Translations under genes and position numbers: made by a program
The notes under the pieces: model-generated
Seen by the model: only the letters and a program-made list of their open reading frames with translations
Told to the model about the DNA's origin: nothing
Databases searched by the model: none
In this document: piece after piece, positions 28,161 through 37,716 of the stretch
Layout of the letters: each line of letters opens with the position of its first letter
How positions within the stretch are numbered: the stretch's first letter is position 1
Source: JBEULC01 sp045504435
GTDB lineage: Bacteria; Pseudomonadota; Alphaproteobacteria; WRAU01; Hepatincolaceae
Direction: 5' to 3'
Length of the DNA stretch: 64,000 bases
Assembly: GCA_045504435.1 (NCBI GenBank)
Contig: JBEULC010000001.1
Location: 682,001-746,000 of the forward strand

Positions 28161-28434
28161 TTTTAATTCCTTCTATACTTTTAATAATTATATTGCTTTC
28201 CTACAACACCTGCAATAACTAATAATGCGATTAAAATTATCCTGCGAAAAACTTCTTTAATAATTTTAATTTCTATAATTGCATTAATTAAAAAAACTCA
28301 CTACAATTAGTAATTAAAAGTACTAATTAATTAACTATTAATATTAGGTAACTAATTAGTAAACCTTTTTAAACTAAGCTTTAATCAGGTAGACTAGAAA
28401 GAGCGTTATAAAATAAATCTGGAGAAATAAAATT

Positions 28435-28956
28435 ATGAAAATAATATATGCACTATTTGCTTTTTTTGCTTTAACTATGAGTTTACAAGCTATAGAAAAT
28501 TATGCGGTTGTAAACTACTCAGAAGTTCTGCAATCTTCTAAAGCTTTTGTAAGCTTTCAAGGCCAAATAGAAAAAATTAAAAAAGATTTAGAGACTCAAT
28601 TTGGTAAAGAAAATGATGCTTTAAAATTAGCAGAAACCAATTTAGCTAAGGAAAGATCTGATTTATCTACTAATGAATTTGAGAAGAAAAGAACAGAATT
28701 TGAAAAAAAAGTAGAAGCTTTTAGAGTAAATGTTCAAACAAAACAACAAAGCTTTGATCGTATCGGTGCTGAAGTTATTAAAAATATTGAAGATGAAATT
28801 AAAAAGCTTATTGCTTCTGAAGTTAAATCTAAAAAATATGAAGTAGTTTACCAGGCAGAAGGCCTAGCTTATTATCTGCCAGCAAAAGATATAAGTAAAG
28901 AAATAATTAGGCAATTAGATAAGTCTTTACCTACGGTTACAGTTAAAAAGCCATAA
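28435..28956 (+). CDS. skp: Periplasmic chaperone Skp/OmpH family
   Basis: Skp holds unfolded outer-membrane proteins on their way to the Bam complex. The 173-residue product has a signal peptide (residues 1-19, cleavage near LQA), the conserved start of the mature chain (YAVVNYSEVLQSS), a long charged coiled coil (about 40-120) and the C-terminal YEVVYQAEGLAYYLPAKDIS. GGAG lies 11 bases before the ATG. It is the first gene of the skp-lpxD-fabZ-lpxA-lpxI block; the bamA usually found upstream is absent here. Confidence 0.9.
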   Translation: MKIIYALFAFFALTMSLQAIENYAVVNYSEVLQSSKAFVSFQGQIEKIKKDLETQFGKENDALKLAETNLAKERSDLSTNEFEKKRTEFEKKVEAFRVNVQTKQQSFDRIGAEVIKNIEDEIKKLIASEVKSKKYEVVYQAEGLAYYLPAKDISKEIIRQLDKSLPTVTVKKP

Positions 28957-28983
28957 TTACTTACCTACAAGGAGTTATAAAAA

Positions 28984-30036
28984 ATGATTCCATCATTTGG
29001 CTTAAATAATCAATCTTTAAAGTTAAAAGATATAGCTTTTTTAACAGGCTCTACTATTTTAAAAGTAAATGATCTTAATAAAAATAACTCAGAAGAAAAG
29101 GCTTGTGATGACAATAGAGAATTTAATGGGCTAGCTTCTTTAGAGAAAGCTACTCCAAATGATGTAAGCTTTTTTAATACTAATACTTATTTAGAGCTAT
29201 TTGAAAATACTAAAGCCGGCGCTTGTTTTATTGCAGAAAAAAATATAAATAAAGCGCCTAAAGGCTTATTATTATTGGTAAATAAAGATCCTTATGCCGC
29301 CTTTGCTACATTATCCCAGCAATTTTTTCCTTTGGGCCGCGTCAGTGCCTATACTTCTCCTTATGCTTTGATTGATAAAAGTGCTGTTATTGGCAAAAAT
29401 GCTCATATTTCTGCCTTTGCTGTGATCGGTAAAAATGTAGTAATTGGAGAGGATTGCTACATTGGTGAGCATGTAGTCATAAATGACAATGTAAAAATAG
29501 GAAGCTTGGCTATTATACATGCACAGGTAACTATAAAATATAGCAAAATAGGAGATAATTTTATCTGTCATGAGGGCTCTCGTATAGGACAAGATGGCTT
29601 TGGATTTGCTCCTAATAAGGGGGGCCACATAAAGATTCCTCAAATTGGTAAAGTAGTAATTGGAAATGACGTGGAGATCGGGGCAAATTCCTGTATTGAT
29701 AGGGGCGCCTTAAATGATACTGAAATTGGCGATGGTACAAAATTAGATAACATGGTCCAGATTGCTCATAACGTTAAAATAGGTAAACACTGTTTTATTG
29801 CTTCAGGGGCGGCACTTGCAGGTAGCGTAAGCCTAGGAGATTATGTTTCTATAGGAGGAGCAGCAGCTATAGCTCCTCATTTAAAAATACATAGCGGCTC
29901 TCAAATAGGTCCTATGTCAGGAGTTACTAGAGATGTAGAGGTTAATCAGACAGTAATGGGAATACCGGCTATTCCTTTTACCTCATTTTGGCGTCTTAAT
30001 GTATTATTTAAAAAAATGCTAGAAAAATCAAAATAG
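28984..30036 (+). CDS. lpxD: UDP-3-O-acylglucosamine N-acyltransferase LpxD
   Basis: Third step of lipid A synthesis, adding an acyl chain to the glucosamine nitrogen. The 350 residues show an N-terminal uridine-binding domain, then a left-handed beta helix of hexapeptide repeats (about 120-310). The catalytic His is in NMVQIAHNVKIG, and IGQDGFGFAP is the family signature. AAGGAG lies 7 bases before the ATG. It starts 27 bases after skp, and fabZ follows after 25 bases. Confidence 0.96.
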   Translation: MIPSFGLNNQSLKLKDIAFLTGSTILKVNDLNKNNSEEKACDDNREFNGLASLEKATPNDVSFFNTNTYLELFENTKAGACFIAEKNINKAPKGLLLLVNKDPYAAFATLSQQFFPLGRVSAYTSPYALIDKSAVIGKNAHISAFAVIGKNVVIGEDCYIGEHVVINDNVKIGSLAIIHAQVTIKYSKIGDNFICHEGSRIGQDGFGFAPNKGGHIKIPQIGKVVIGNDVEIGANSCIDRGALNDTEIGDGTKLDNMVQIAHNVKIGKHCFIASGAALAGSVSLGDYVSIGGAAAIAPHLKIHSGSQIGPMSGVTRDVEVNQTVMGIPAIPFTSFWRLNVLFKKMLEKSK

Positions 30037-30061
30037 GAAACTTAAGAATTTAGGGGGAAAT

Positions 30062-30526
30062 ATGAATGAAAATAAAATAGAGGATGATAAATTTGAGCTT
30101 GATATTAACGGCATCAAAAAACTTATTCCTCATAGGTATCCATTTTTATTAGTAGATAAAATTGTAGCATTTCGTAAAGATGAGTATGTAGAATCTATTA
30201 AAAATGTTACTATTAATGAAGAATTCTTTCAAGGGCATTTTCCTAATTTCCCTATTATGCCTGGAGTTTTAATAGTGGAAGCTTTAGCCCAAACTTCAGC
30301 AATTTTTTATTTATTGAATTTAGGATTAAGCGAAAACAATAAAGTAGTTTATTTTATGGCGGTTGATGAATGCAAATTTAGAAAACCCGTAAGCCCAGGA
30401 GATACCTTAAAATTAAGGATTTCTTATTTAAATACTAAAGGTAAGATAAGCAGAGTTAAAGGTGCGGCCTACGTAGGTGAAACTTTAGTTTGTCAGGCTA
30501 TTTTAACAGCTATGGTAGGGAATTAA
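30062..30526 (+). CDS. fabZ: 3-hydroxyacyl-ACP dehydratase FabZ
   Basis: Dehydrates 3-hydroxyacyl-ACP in fatty acid synthesis. Hot-dog fold with the substrate motif LIPHRYPFLLVDKI, catalytic His in GHFPNFPIMPGV and Glu in VEALAQTSA. Length 154 is normal. GGGGG lies 5-6 bases before the ATG. Within the lpx operon, it competes with lipid A synthesis for the same acyl-ACP pool. Confidence 0.96.
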   Translation: MNENKIEDDKFELDINGIKKLIPHRYPFLLVDKIVAFRKDEYVESIKNVTINEEFFQGHFPNFPIMPGVLIVEALAQTSAIFYLLNLGLSENNKVVYFMAVDECKFRKPVSPGDTLKLRISYLNTKGKISRVKGAAYVGETLVCQAILTAMVGN

Positions 30527-30528
30527 AA

Positions 30529-31329
30529 GTGAGCATTCATAAAACCGCTATAGTTGAAGAAGGTGCAGTTATAGAAGAGGGCTGTATAATTGGGCCTTAC
30601 TCTTTTATATCCAGCAAAGCTAAGCTAAGAAAAAATGTAACCATCATGAATAATGTAATTATTTATGGTGATAGTGAAATTGGAGAGGGAACTAAAGTTT
30701 TTCCTTTTGTGACTATTGGATGTATCCCGCAAGATTTGAAGTATGAGGGTGAAGATACTAAAATTGTTATAGGAAAAAATAACAGTATCAGAGAACATGT
30801 AACTATTCATTTAGGTACCAACCAAGGTGTGGGGGTGACCACAATAGGAGATAATTGCTTATTGATGGTAGGAGCCCATGTGGCACATGATGTAGTATTG
30901 GGAAATAATATAGTAATTGCCAATAACGTATTGATAGCTGGACATGTGATTATTGAAGATTATTCTATTATTGGAGGTGGAACGGCTATTCATCAATTTT
31001 GTCGTATAGGAGAAAATGCTTTTATTGGAGGCATGAGTGGAGTGGGCTCCGATATTGTACCTTTTGCTCTTTTTACAGGTATAAGAGCTTCTGAAGAGAT
31101 TAACGGCGTAAACTTAATAGGATTAAGACGTAGAAATTACACTAAGCAACAAATCCACGATATTGTAGACGCCTATGACATATTATTTTCTACAAAAAGC
31201 ACTTTAAAATCTAATATAGAAAAAATTATGAACATTTATAATGATAATCCTGGTGTGATGAAGGTAATGAAGTTCGTTAATTCTGAAAAAACTCGTAATT
31301 TATGTACTAAATACCGTAAAGATGTTTAA
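30529..31329 (+). CDS. lpxA: UDP-N-acetylglucosamine O-acyltransferase LpxA
   Basis: First committed step of lipid A synthesis. The 266-residue chain begins VSIHKTAIVEEGAVIEEG and runs as hexapeptide repeats to about residue 190. The catalytic His is in VGAHVAHDVVLGNN and the substrate loop in GMSGVGSDIVPF; a helical C-terminus follows. I chose GTG 30529, two bases after the fabZ stop, with GGTAGGGA just upstream. A longer frame from TTG 30490 would overlap fabZ and adds residues foreign to the family. Confidence 0.94.
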   Translation: MSIHKTAIVEEGAVIEEGCIIGPYSFISSKAKLRKNVTIMNNVIIYGDSEIGEGTKVFPFVTIGCIPQDLKYEGEDTKIVIGKNNSIREHVTIHLGTNQGVGVTTIGDNCLLMVGAHVAHDVVLGNNIVIANNVLIAGHVIIEDYSIIGGGTAIHQFCRIGENAFIGGMSGVGSDIVPFALFTGIRASEEINGVNLIGLRRRNYTKQQIHDIVDAYDILFSTKSTLKSNIEKIMNIYNDNPGVMKVMKFVNSEKTRNLCTKYRKDV

Positions 31330-31369
31330 TCTACTTTAAATCTGCTTACCCTTAAAAGCTAGGATTAAT

Positions 31370-32212
31370 ATGTTCCCAGATAAATACGCTATTATTGTAG
31401 GTAAGGGAGATTTGCCTATACGGATGCTTAAGACCTTAAAAGATAAAAATATTGATTTTTTGGTAGCAGGTATTAAAGGATTTAGCCCAAGATGCTTAGT
31501 TAATGGATATCCTCATTTTTGGTTTTATATCGGTGAAGTAGGGGATTTAATTTCAAAATTAAAATCTAATGGGGTTAATAAGATTATTATGGTGGGGGCT
31601 ATTAGTAGGCCCTCGCTTTTTGCGCTTAGAGTAGATAGCTTAGGTAAAGAGATTATAGCAAACTATAGGAAAATAATTAGAGGTGATAATAGCATATTAT
31701 CTATAGTAATACAAGTATTTCAAAGCCATGGGCTTGAAGTTGTGGCTCCTCAGATCTTAGATCCAGCAATTTTAGTAGAGGAAAAGTACTATACTAATGT
31801 GGAACTAAACGAGGCTAATAAAGCAGATATTATGTATGGCTTAGAAGTAGCTAAAGAGATCGGTAAGCTTGATATAGGACAAAGTCTAATTGTACAGCAA
31901 AATATAATAATCGCAATAGAAGCGGCAGAGGGTACAAAAAAGATGATCTTGCGCTCCAAATCTCTATTAAAAAAAAACGGTAGTAAGGGAATTTTAATTA
32001 AATTAAAAAAGCCTGGACAAGAGGATAAAGTTGATCTGCCAGTTATTGGGGATCTTACAATTGTAGAGGCAAGAAAAGCTGGATTGGGGGGGATAATAGT
32101 TGAGGCCCAAAACAGTATAATTTTAAATCAGGAAAAATTAAAAAAGTTAGCTGATAAATATGGGATATTTGTTATTGGAATTACACCAAACACAAAATTT
32201 GAGTTGAGTTAA
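31370..32212 (+). CDS. lpxI: UDP-2,3-diacylglucosamine pyrophosphatase LpxI
   Basis: Hydrolyses UDP-diacylglucosamine to lipid X. LpxI replaces LpxH in alphaproteobacteria. Motifs of the 280-residue protein: YAIIVGKGDLPIRMLK at the start, VNKIIMVGAISRPSLF, and DLPVIGDLTIVEARKAGLGGI at the C-terminal half with the catalytic Asp region. An A9 run inside the gene (31969-31977) keeps the frame. The lpxB that usually follows is missing; a membrane protein gene comes instead. Confidence 0.93.
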   Translation: MFPDKYAIIVGKGDLPIRMLKTLKDKNIDFLVAGIKGFSPRCLVNGYPHFWFYIGEVGDLISKLKSNGVNKIIMVGAISRPSLFALRVDSLGKEIIANYRKIIRGDNSILSIVIQVFQSHGLEVVAPQILDPAILVEEKYYTNVELNEANKADIMYGLEVAKEIGKLDIGQSLIVQQNIIIAIEAAEGTKKMILRSKSLLKKNGSKGILIKLKKPGQEDKVDLPVIGDLTIVEARKAGLGGIIVEAQNSIILNQEKLKKLADKYGIFVIGITPNTKFELS

Positions 32213-32319
32213 TGGGAGGCATTATCCTTTTTCTATAGCCTTTATATTAAATCCTCAATTGAAAATATATTAATGATTTATTTAATAATTATTATAAATA
32301 GCTACTATAATGAGCAATC

Positions 32320-32838
32320 ATGTTAATTTCTAAGAATATTGCTATTATTTTATTGGTTAATACCTTTTTATTGGTATTAGGAAATTTTATTTATACTTTA
32401 GATATAGATCTTATTGGCAAGGTTTTAGTATCAGAGCTATGTTTTATAATATTGTATACCTTAATTGATAAAGGTAACCTTGCTTATGGGACGACTTTTA
32501 CTGTTTTAAGTATTTTAGTAACTCTACAATTTTTATTGCCTGTTTATTCCTTTTTGTTCTTTTCTCGTTATGTGCAAATCGCCTCCGTGATTATTTCTTC
32601 CTGGGCTATTTTAATTAACAGCATGATGATTCGCAAAATGGTAAACAAAGGTCTAACCAAAATTTTCAGTTCTAGAATGTCTACTATTACTGCTACTATC
32701 TTGGAAATTTTTTTATTTGCCGTTTTATTAAAAATAGGAGTAATAGGGGCACTAATGACCATGAGCGTAAGAGCATTATATATTTATATTGTTCCTAAAA
32801 TCATTTTTAAAAAGCCTTACCTACAATCTCCTTATTAA
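32320..32838 (+). CDS. Six-segment membrane protein, possibly VUT/queuosine-precursor transporter-like
   Basis: The 172 residues form about five or six hydrophobic segments. The second half, SSRMSTITATILEIFLFAVL followed by RALYIYIVPKIIF, has a weak resemblance to the VUT (YhhQ-type) transporter family, which moves queuosine precursors. The protein is shorter than that family (about 220), and the similarity is from memory only. The gene starts 107 bases after lpxI and may not belong to that operon. Function should be treated as unknown. Confidence 0.6.
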   Translation: MLISKNIAIILLVNTFLLVLGNFIYTLDIDLIGKVLVSELCFIILYTLIDKGNLAYGTTFTVLSILVTLQFLLPVYSFLFFSRYVQIASVIISSWAILINSMMIRKMVNKGLTKIFSSRMSTITATILEIFLFAVLLKIGVIGALMTMSVRALYIYIVPKIIFKKPYLQSPY

Positions 32839-33910
32839 ATACATATTAATTATGCTAGTTTTAACCTTTTTGATCTTTAAAAAAATCCTCTTATAGTTCT
32901 TTAGGATTAGGTATTTTAATTAAAAGTTAAAGCAGCAAAAGATTTATCTAAATACATACTGATAAATAACTTTTGAAGTGCTAAATTAAAAGCATAATGC
33001 TAAACAATCATATTCCCCCTTCACTTTACTCAAATCATATAGGTTAAATTGCTTTTAAAGTAAAATAAAAGCTACTTATTTATCACAATTATTATACAAA
33101 TTATCAAAGCACTGATTAAAATGTTCTAGCCCATTTAACTTAAAATTATTAAAAAACTCTTTTGAAATAAGATGTAAGATCATAAGCGATGTTACTAATA
33201 GCAAAAATAAAAATTATATAAGTAGATTGAGATTTGGAGAACTACATAGTAATTACGATAAGAGATAATAGAATAAAAATAAATTAAGCAATAAACTTAA
33301 ATTAAAGAAATTACTACAGTTTTCATTTGTATATTGTGTATGGGTAATTTTTGTTTATTGGATTAATTGCTAAAAATATAATAGAGATTTTACGGTAATA
33401 AAAAAATTATTAAAGGAAAAGGTAATAATAAAAAATAGCCATTTCTATAAATATTAAGAACAAGTCTTAGAGTTATGAGCTGCTTTTTTATAACTAAATC
33501 TTATCAAAATAGTTATTAGATAATACATTTTAGATAGCTTTGCTATAAAGTACAGTCAAAAAGGCTACTTATAGTACTTTTTAACATTTTATGAAATCCC
33601 TAATATTGTATGATAAGACTAGATTTTATGTGGATTTAGGTGTTTCCCTAGCTGAATTTTTATAAATATTTACTAAGGAAAATTAGAAGCAGTTGATAAT
33701 TGTATCTATTCCTTATTGTTCATTATATATTAACAATAAGAAGGTATATAACTTTTAATTTCCTTACCCTTATTTCTATAAGCAATTTTTATAAAGGGCT
33801 TAATAATATAATAATATAATAAAGTAATAGCACTATGAATTTATTACAATATTTTATAATAAATTTTAAATACTAATTACTTTACTTAATTTTTAGGATA
33901 AGATAATTAA
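32839..33910. other. Gene-free AT-rich stretch
   Basis: About 1.07 kb with stops in all frames. I see no tRNA, no strong hairpin and no recognisable protein fragment. A short protein-like piece on the plus strand near 33615-33670 (FYVDLGVSLAEF) is too small to support a gene. Confidence 0.45.
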
Positions 33911-34294
33911 TTATTTAGCTTTAGAGCTATCTCCTTTAGAAGCAGATCCTTTTTGGCCTGTAAATCCCGCATCTGAAGTACCTTGATTTCCCGTTTTAGA
34001 TGCCATAACTAAAGCAGATTTTTCATTGGATTTTAGTTTAGAATCTAATGAACCTTGTTGTTCTAAGGCGTACAAATCATCATATCCGCCAATATGCTCT
34101 TTATTTATAAATATTTGAGGTACAGTTTTTTTACCATTAGATATTTTAAGCATTTCCTCCCTTAGTTTATCATCTGATTCAATATCAAGCTCATTAAAAG
34201 ATACGCCTTTTTGTTTTAAAAGTTGCTTAGCTTTAACACAGTATGGGCAGTTTTGCTTAGTATATAAAAGTACTTGTGGAGCTTGCATCATCAT
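33911..34294 (-). CDS. grxC: Glutaredoxin (dithiol, GrxC-like)
   Basis: Small thiol-disulphide oxidoreductase that uses glutathione to reduce disulphides and ribonucleotide reductase. The active site is CPYC (residues 16-19 from the first ATG), with TVPQIFI (cis-Pro) and HIGGYDDLYAL for glutathione binding. The thioredoxin-fold part ends near residue 90. A tail of about 35 residues, rich in Ser, Lys and Gly, follows and is not part of the family. Three ATGs lie in a row at the start; AGAGGT is 7 bases before the first. It is downstream of comF on the same strand. Confidence 0.93.
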   Translation of the reverse strand: MMMQAPQVLLYTKQNCPYCVKAKQLLKQKGVSFNELDIESDDKLREEMLKISNGKKTVPQIFINKEHIGGYDDLYALEQQGSLDSKLKSNEKSALVMASKTGNQGTSDAGFTGQKGSASKGDSSKAK

Positions 34295-34446
34295 GATAAT
34301 ACCTCTTTATCTTAATTTTAAGATTTAATTATATCTTATGTTACCTATTCAGCAACTACAATTAATTATAGTGTAACATTAAATTTTCATTTAGCAAGAA
34401 TTTTTATCATAATTGCTACGCCAATCAATCATAATATAACCATAGC

Positions 34447-35201
34447 TTAAATTTTTAACTTTCCTTCAACCCTTGCAATAACCAGTACATGCACTGATTT
34501 AGCACCATGTTTTTTTAAAACTTTGCTACATTCATGGATAGTAGCTCCTGTGGTAATAATATCATCAATCAGTAAAATATTTTTATTTTTAATATCTACG
34601 TTAGAGCTACCTATAGTAAAAGCGGCATTTAAATTAGCTAATCTTTGCTTACCATTTAATTGCATTTGATCTTTAGTAGATCTATTTTTTTTAATAAAGT
34701 TGCAGTTAAAGTAAGAGTATTTTGCTTGGCTAAAAATTTAGCAAGTAAAGCTATATGATTGTATTTTCTTTTAAAAAGTTTAAGCCAATGCACAGGCACA
34801 GGAACTACTATATCAATATTTTTAAAAATACTATTTTTAGAGGAGGTTTTTAAATCCTTAAATTTTTTATCTAAATAGTTCCCCAAAAAGCTGGCTAAAT
34901 TAGGTTGATCTTGATATTTTAATTGATTGATTAATGCAAAAATTGTTTCATTATACTCAAAACAATAATTTAAACTTTCAAAAGTTTTTTTAGATTTTAA
35001 ACAATTAATGCACATTATCTATAAAGTTTCTTCTAATAAAATCGGGCCTTCTTTAAGGCTAAATCCACAAGTTACACAGCATTTTTTAGAAGCAAAAATT
35101 AAATTATTAAAGCATATACTACATAAGCCCTTGCTGCTTAAGAGATTGCTACATAAATGGCAAGAAGGCGGGTAAATAAAATTTATAATCTTTATAAACA
35201 A
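34447..35201 (-). pseudogene. comF: comF, broken by a nonsense codon and a frameshift
   Basis: ComF is a phosphoribosyltransferase-like protein needed for DNA uptake in competent bacteria; its role elsewhere is unclear. The parts are all here in order: a zinc-finger region with four Cys pairs (SCHLC, LCSIC, CCVTC, then MCINC), VVPVPVHWLKLFKRKYNH, and the PRPP loop ILLIDDIITTGATIHE. An in-frame TAG (35021-35019) separates the second and third Cys parts. A one-base shift in a run of eight A (complement of 34685-34692) separates the middle from the PRPP part, where the second frame reads KKNRSTKDQMQLNGKQR. Both joins restore the family sequence exactly, so this is a recently broken gene. Its neighbours (methyltransferase upstream, grxC downstream) match the usual alphaproteobacterial order. 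Confidence 0.88.
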
Positions 35202-35279
35202 TAGTCTTCACAAATATTTAAAAATATGATATTCTTTAACACGATATAACATTATACAACTTAATTAGCATATGTTCCA

Positions 35280-36086
35280 ATGAAAATTTTTGATAGAGAA
35301 CTATTAAAATCAAGAAAAAACACAATCGCTAAAAATGTAGGAGAGTTTTCTTTTTTACGTAAAGAAGTGGTTAGTAGGCTTTTAGAACGTACAGGCGAGA
35401 TAAATAAAGATTTTCCTTTAGTTTTAGATATAGGCTGCAACCTTGGAGAAGTATCAGAATATTTTTATAATAATATTATAAAAAATAAAATTAATAGAAT
35501 CATTCAAACAGATTTATCTTTAGAAATTCTTAAACTAAACAAATATCCTAACAAAATTAATGGCGATGAAGAAAACTTACCTTTTAAACCTAACACCTTT
35601 GATTTAATAATTAGCGTTTTTAGTTTACAAAATGTTAATTTTTTAAAGGAAACTCTAGAGAACATTTTTGCTATTCTTAAACCCCAAGGCTTATTTATGT
35701 GTTCAGTACCTATAGTTGGAACCTTAAGTAATTTAGAACAAGCTTTAATGCAAACCGAAATGAGCCTATATAATGGCATGTCCCCTAGAATACATCCTTT
35801 TTCTGATATTAAAACTTTAGGGAATTTATTTCAAAGTGCAGGGTTTGCAGAAATAATGGCCGATAAAGATCAGATAGAGGTTATGTATAAAGATTTTTTT
35901 AATATTTTTAGAGATCTTCAAGGCTATGGTGAAAATAATATCTTACTGCAGCGTAATCAAAGGCCTTTAAAAAAGCATTTTTTCCAAGAATTAAAAAATA
36001 ATTTCAAACAGTTTAAAGATTCAACTACTGATCATTATCCTATTAATGTGGAGTTTTGTAATATTTTAGGTTGGAAAAACAAATAA
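35280..36086 (+). CDS. SAM-dependent methyltransferase-fold protein, NDUFAF5/BioC-like
   Basis: Class I methyltransferase fold with LVLDIGCNLGEVSEYF as the SAM-binding motif and NGDEENLPFKPNTFDLIIS following. The N-terminus IFDRELLKSRKNTIAKN matches the alphaproteobacterial relatives of human NDUFAF5, which hydroxylates an arginine of respiratory complex I subunit NDUFS7. BioC (biotin synthesis) is the other relative, but no biotin genes are nearby, and the divergent position next to comF-grxC is typical of the NDUFAF5-like group. sfsA starts directly after its stop. The reaction is inferred. Confidence 0.82.
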   Translation: MKIFDRELLKSRKNTIAKNVGEFSFLRKEVVSRLLERTGEINKDFPLVLDIGCNLGEVSEYFYNNIIKNKINRIIQTDLSLEILKLNKYPNKINGDEENLPFKPNTFDLIISVFSLQNVNFLKETLENIFAILKPQGLFMCSVPIVGTLSNLEQALMQTEMSLYNGMSPRIHPFSDIKTLGNLFQSAGFAEIMADKDQIEVMYKDFFNIFRDLQGYGENNILLQRNQRPLKKHFFQELKNNFKQFKDSTTDHYPINVEFCNILGWKNK

Positions 36087-36809
36087 ATGGATTTAACTGC
36101 CAATAATTCTATGCCATTAATTAAAGGAATATTTCTAAAAAGATATAAAAGGTTTTTTGTGGAAGCACAACTGGTGGATACCTCAGAAATTATCACTGCT
36201 CATTGCCCTAACACAGGATCAATGCTAGGATTATTAAATGAAGGTGCGGCAGTTTACCTTAGCAAAGCAGTTAATATAAATAATAAGTTGCCCTATCGTT
36301 TAGAGCTAATAGAAGCCTCAAATAAAGCTTTAGTAGGAGTTAATACCTTATCTACTAACAAAATTATTCGTGAAGCTTTGCAGCAAAACCAAATTATAGA
36401 GGTAGTGGAGTATCCTCAAAGTTTAGAAGAGGTAAAATATGAAGACAGCCGTTTAGATTTTAAGTTAAGTAAGGGTGAAGATATTAAAGATCAATGTTTT
36501 ATGGAAATTAAAAGTGTTACTTTATCAAGAACGTCCGGGATAGCTGAATTTCCAGACGCATCTACCAGTAGAGGCTTAAAACATTTAAACACCTTAATGC
36601 AAATAGCACAACTAGGAGCTAAGGCTATAAATTTATACTTAGTACAACGCTCTGATGTCAGCGTAGTTCGTATAGCTAAGGATTTAGACCCTTCTTACTA
36701 CCAAGGGGTAATTAATGCAAAAAATATGGGGGTAACTTTTTTAGCCTATCAATGTGAAGTTAGTATTAAGCAGATTGTGGTTAAAAATAAAATTAAAATT
36801 ATGTATTAA
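36087..36809 (+). CDS. sfsA: SfsA family protein
   Basis: SfsA was named for an effect on sugar fermentation in E. coli and has a nuclease-like fold with an N-terminal OB domain; its true role is not settled. The 240 residues contain the family motifs AHCPNTGSMLGLL, YEDSRLDFKLS, CFMEIKSVTL and FPDASTSRGLKHL, with conserved Asp/Glu/Lys of a nuclease-like site. The ATG follows the preceding stop without a gap, so the two genes are probably coupled. map comes next after 91 bases. Confidence 0.93.
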   Translation: MDLTANNSMPLIKGIFLKRYKRFFVEAQLVDTSEIITAHCPNTGSMLGLLNEGAAVYLSKAVNINNKLPYRLELIEASNKALVGVNTLSTNKIIREALQQNQIIEVVEYPQSLEEVKYEDSRLDFKLSKGEDIKDQCFMEIKSVTLSRTSGIAEFPDASTSRGLKHLNTLMQIAQLGAKAINLYLVQRSDVSVVRIAKDLDPSYYQGVINAKNMGVTFLAYQCEVSIKQIVVKNKIKIMY

Positions 36810-36900
36810 ATATAATTAATACATAAAAAAGGAAAATTTTTATAATTATATCATTATAAAAAATCTAAAGATTAAAATTTAAAATTAATGGAAAATCCTA

Positions 36901-37662
36901 ATGTTAAAGTATAAAAACGTGCCAATTTATGATCAAGCAGCTTTCAAGGGCATAAAAGCCGCAGGCGTATTGGCTTATCAAGTTTTAGAATATATCAAAG
37001 ATTATATAAAAGTAGGAGTGTCATTAGAAGAATTAGATAAATTATGTGAAGATTATATAAGAAAACATAATGCTATACCCGCTACTTTAGGCTATCTAGG
37101 TTATCCTAAATCCACCTGCATCTCTTTAAATCATGAGGTATGTCATGGGATTCCTAATGAAGTGCAACTTCAGGAAGGGGATATTTTAAATATTGATGTT
37201 ACTGTGATTAAAGATGGCTGGTTTGGGGATACAAGTCGTATGTTTAAGGTAGAAAAAGTATCAGATTTGGCTAATCGCCTGATTGCAACTACCAAATTAT
37301 GTTTAGATGAAGCGGTTAAAATAGTAAAACCTGGTTGTCATTTAGGAGATATTGGAGCAGTGATTCAAGCAATTGCCCATAAAAATAATTTTTCTATTGT
37401 GGAGGAGTATTGCGGCCATGGTATTGGTTCTTCTTTTCATCATGAACCTAGTATTTTGCATTATGGTAGATTTGGGGAAGGCATGCAATTAAAAGAGGGT
37501 ATGGTATTTACTATAGAACCGATGATTAATGCAGGGAAAAAAGAAACCGAAGAGTTAAAAAATGGCTGGACGGTGGTTACTAAAGATCGTTCTTTATCGG
37601 CACAGTTTGAGCATACATTAGGAGTAACTAAAGATAGCGCTGTAATTTTTACTCTTCCTTAA
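36901..37662 (+). CDS. map: Type I methionine aminopeptidase
   Basis: Removes the initiator methionine from new proteins. The five metal ligands can be placed: Asp in LNIDVTV, Asp in WFGDTSRMF, His in CGHGIGSSFHHEP, Glu in FTIEPMIN and Glu in AQFEHTLGVT; the substrate His is in CHGIPNE. Length 253 is typical for type Ia. It lies between sfsA and radC, an order seen widely in alphaproteobacteria. Confidence 0.97.
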   Translation: MLKYKNVPIYDQAAFKGIKAAGVLAYQVLEYIKDYIKVGVSLEELDKLCEDYIRKHNAIPATLGYLGYPKSTCISLNHEVCHGIPNEVQLQEGDILNIDVTVIKDGWFGDTSRMFKVEKVSDLANRLIATTKLCLDEAVKIVKPGCHLGDIGAVIQAIAHKNNFSIVEEYCGHGIGSSFHHEPSILHYGRFGEGMQLKEGMVFTIEPMINAGKKETEELKNGWTVVTKDRSLSAQFEHTLGVTKDSAVIFTLP

Positions 37663-37716
37663 TGCTTTTAGTTTTTTTTTATAATCTATAGATATGATCA
37701 TCAGCAAGAGTTAACG

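Noticed and set aside
32320..32838. Firm assignment of the membrane protein as a queuosine precursor transporter
   Set aside because: Similarity to the VUT family is weak and the protein is about 50 residues short, so it is left as unknown with a note.
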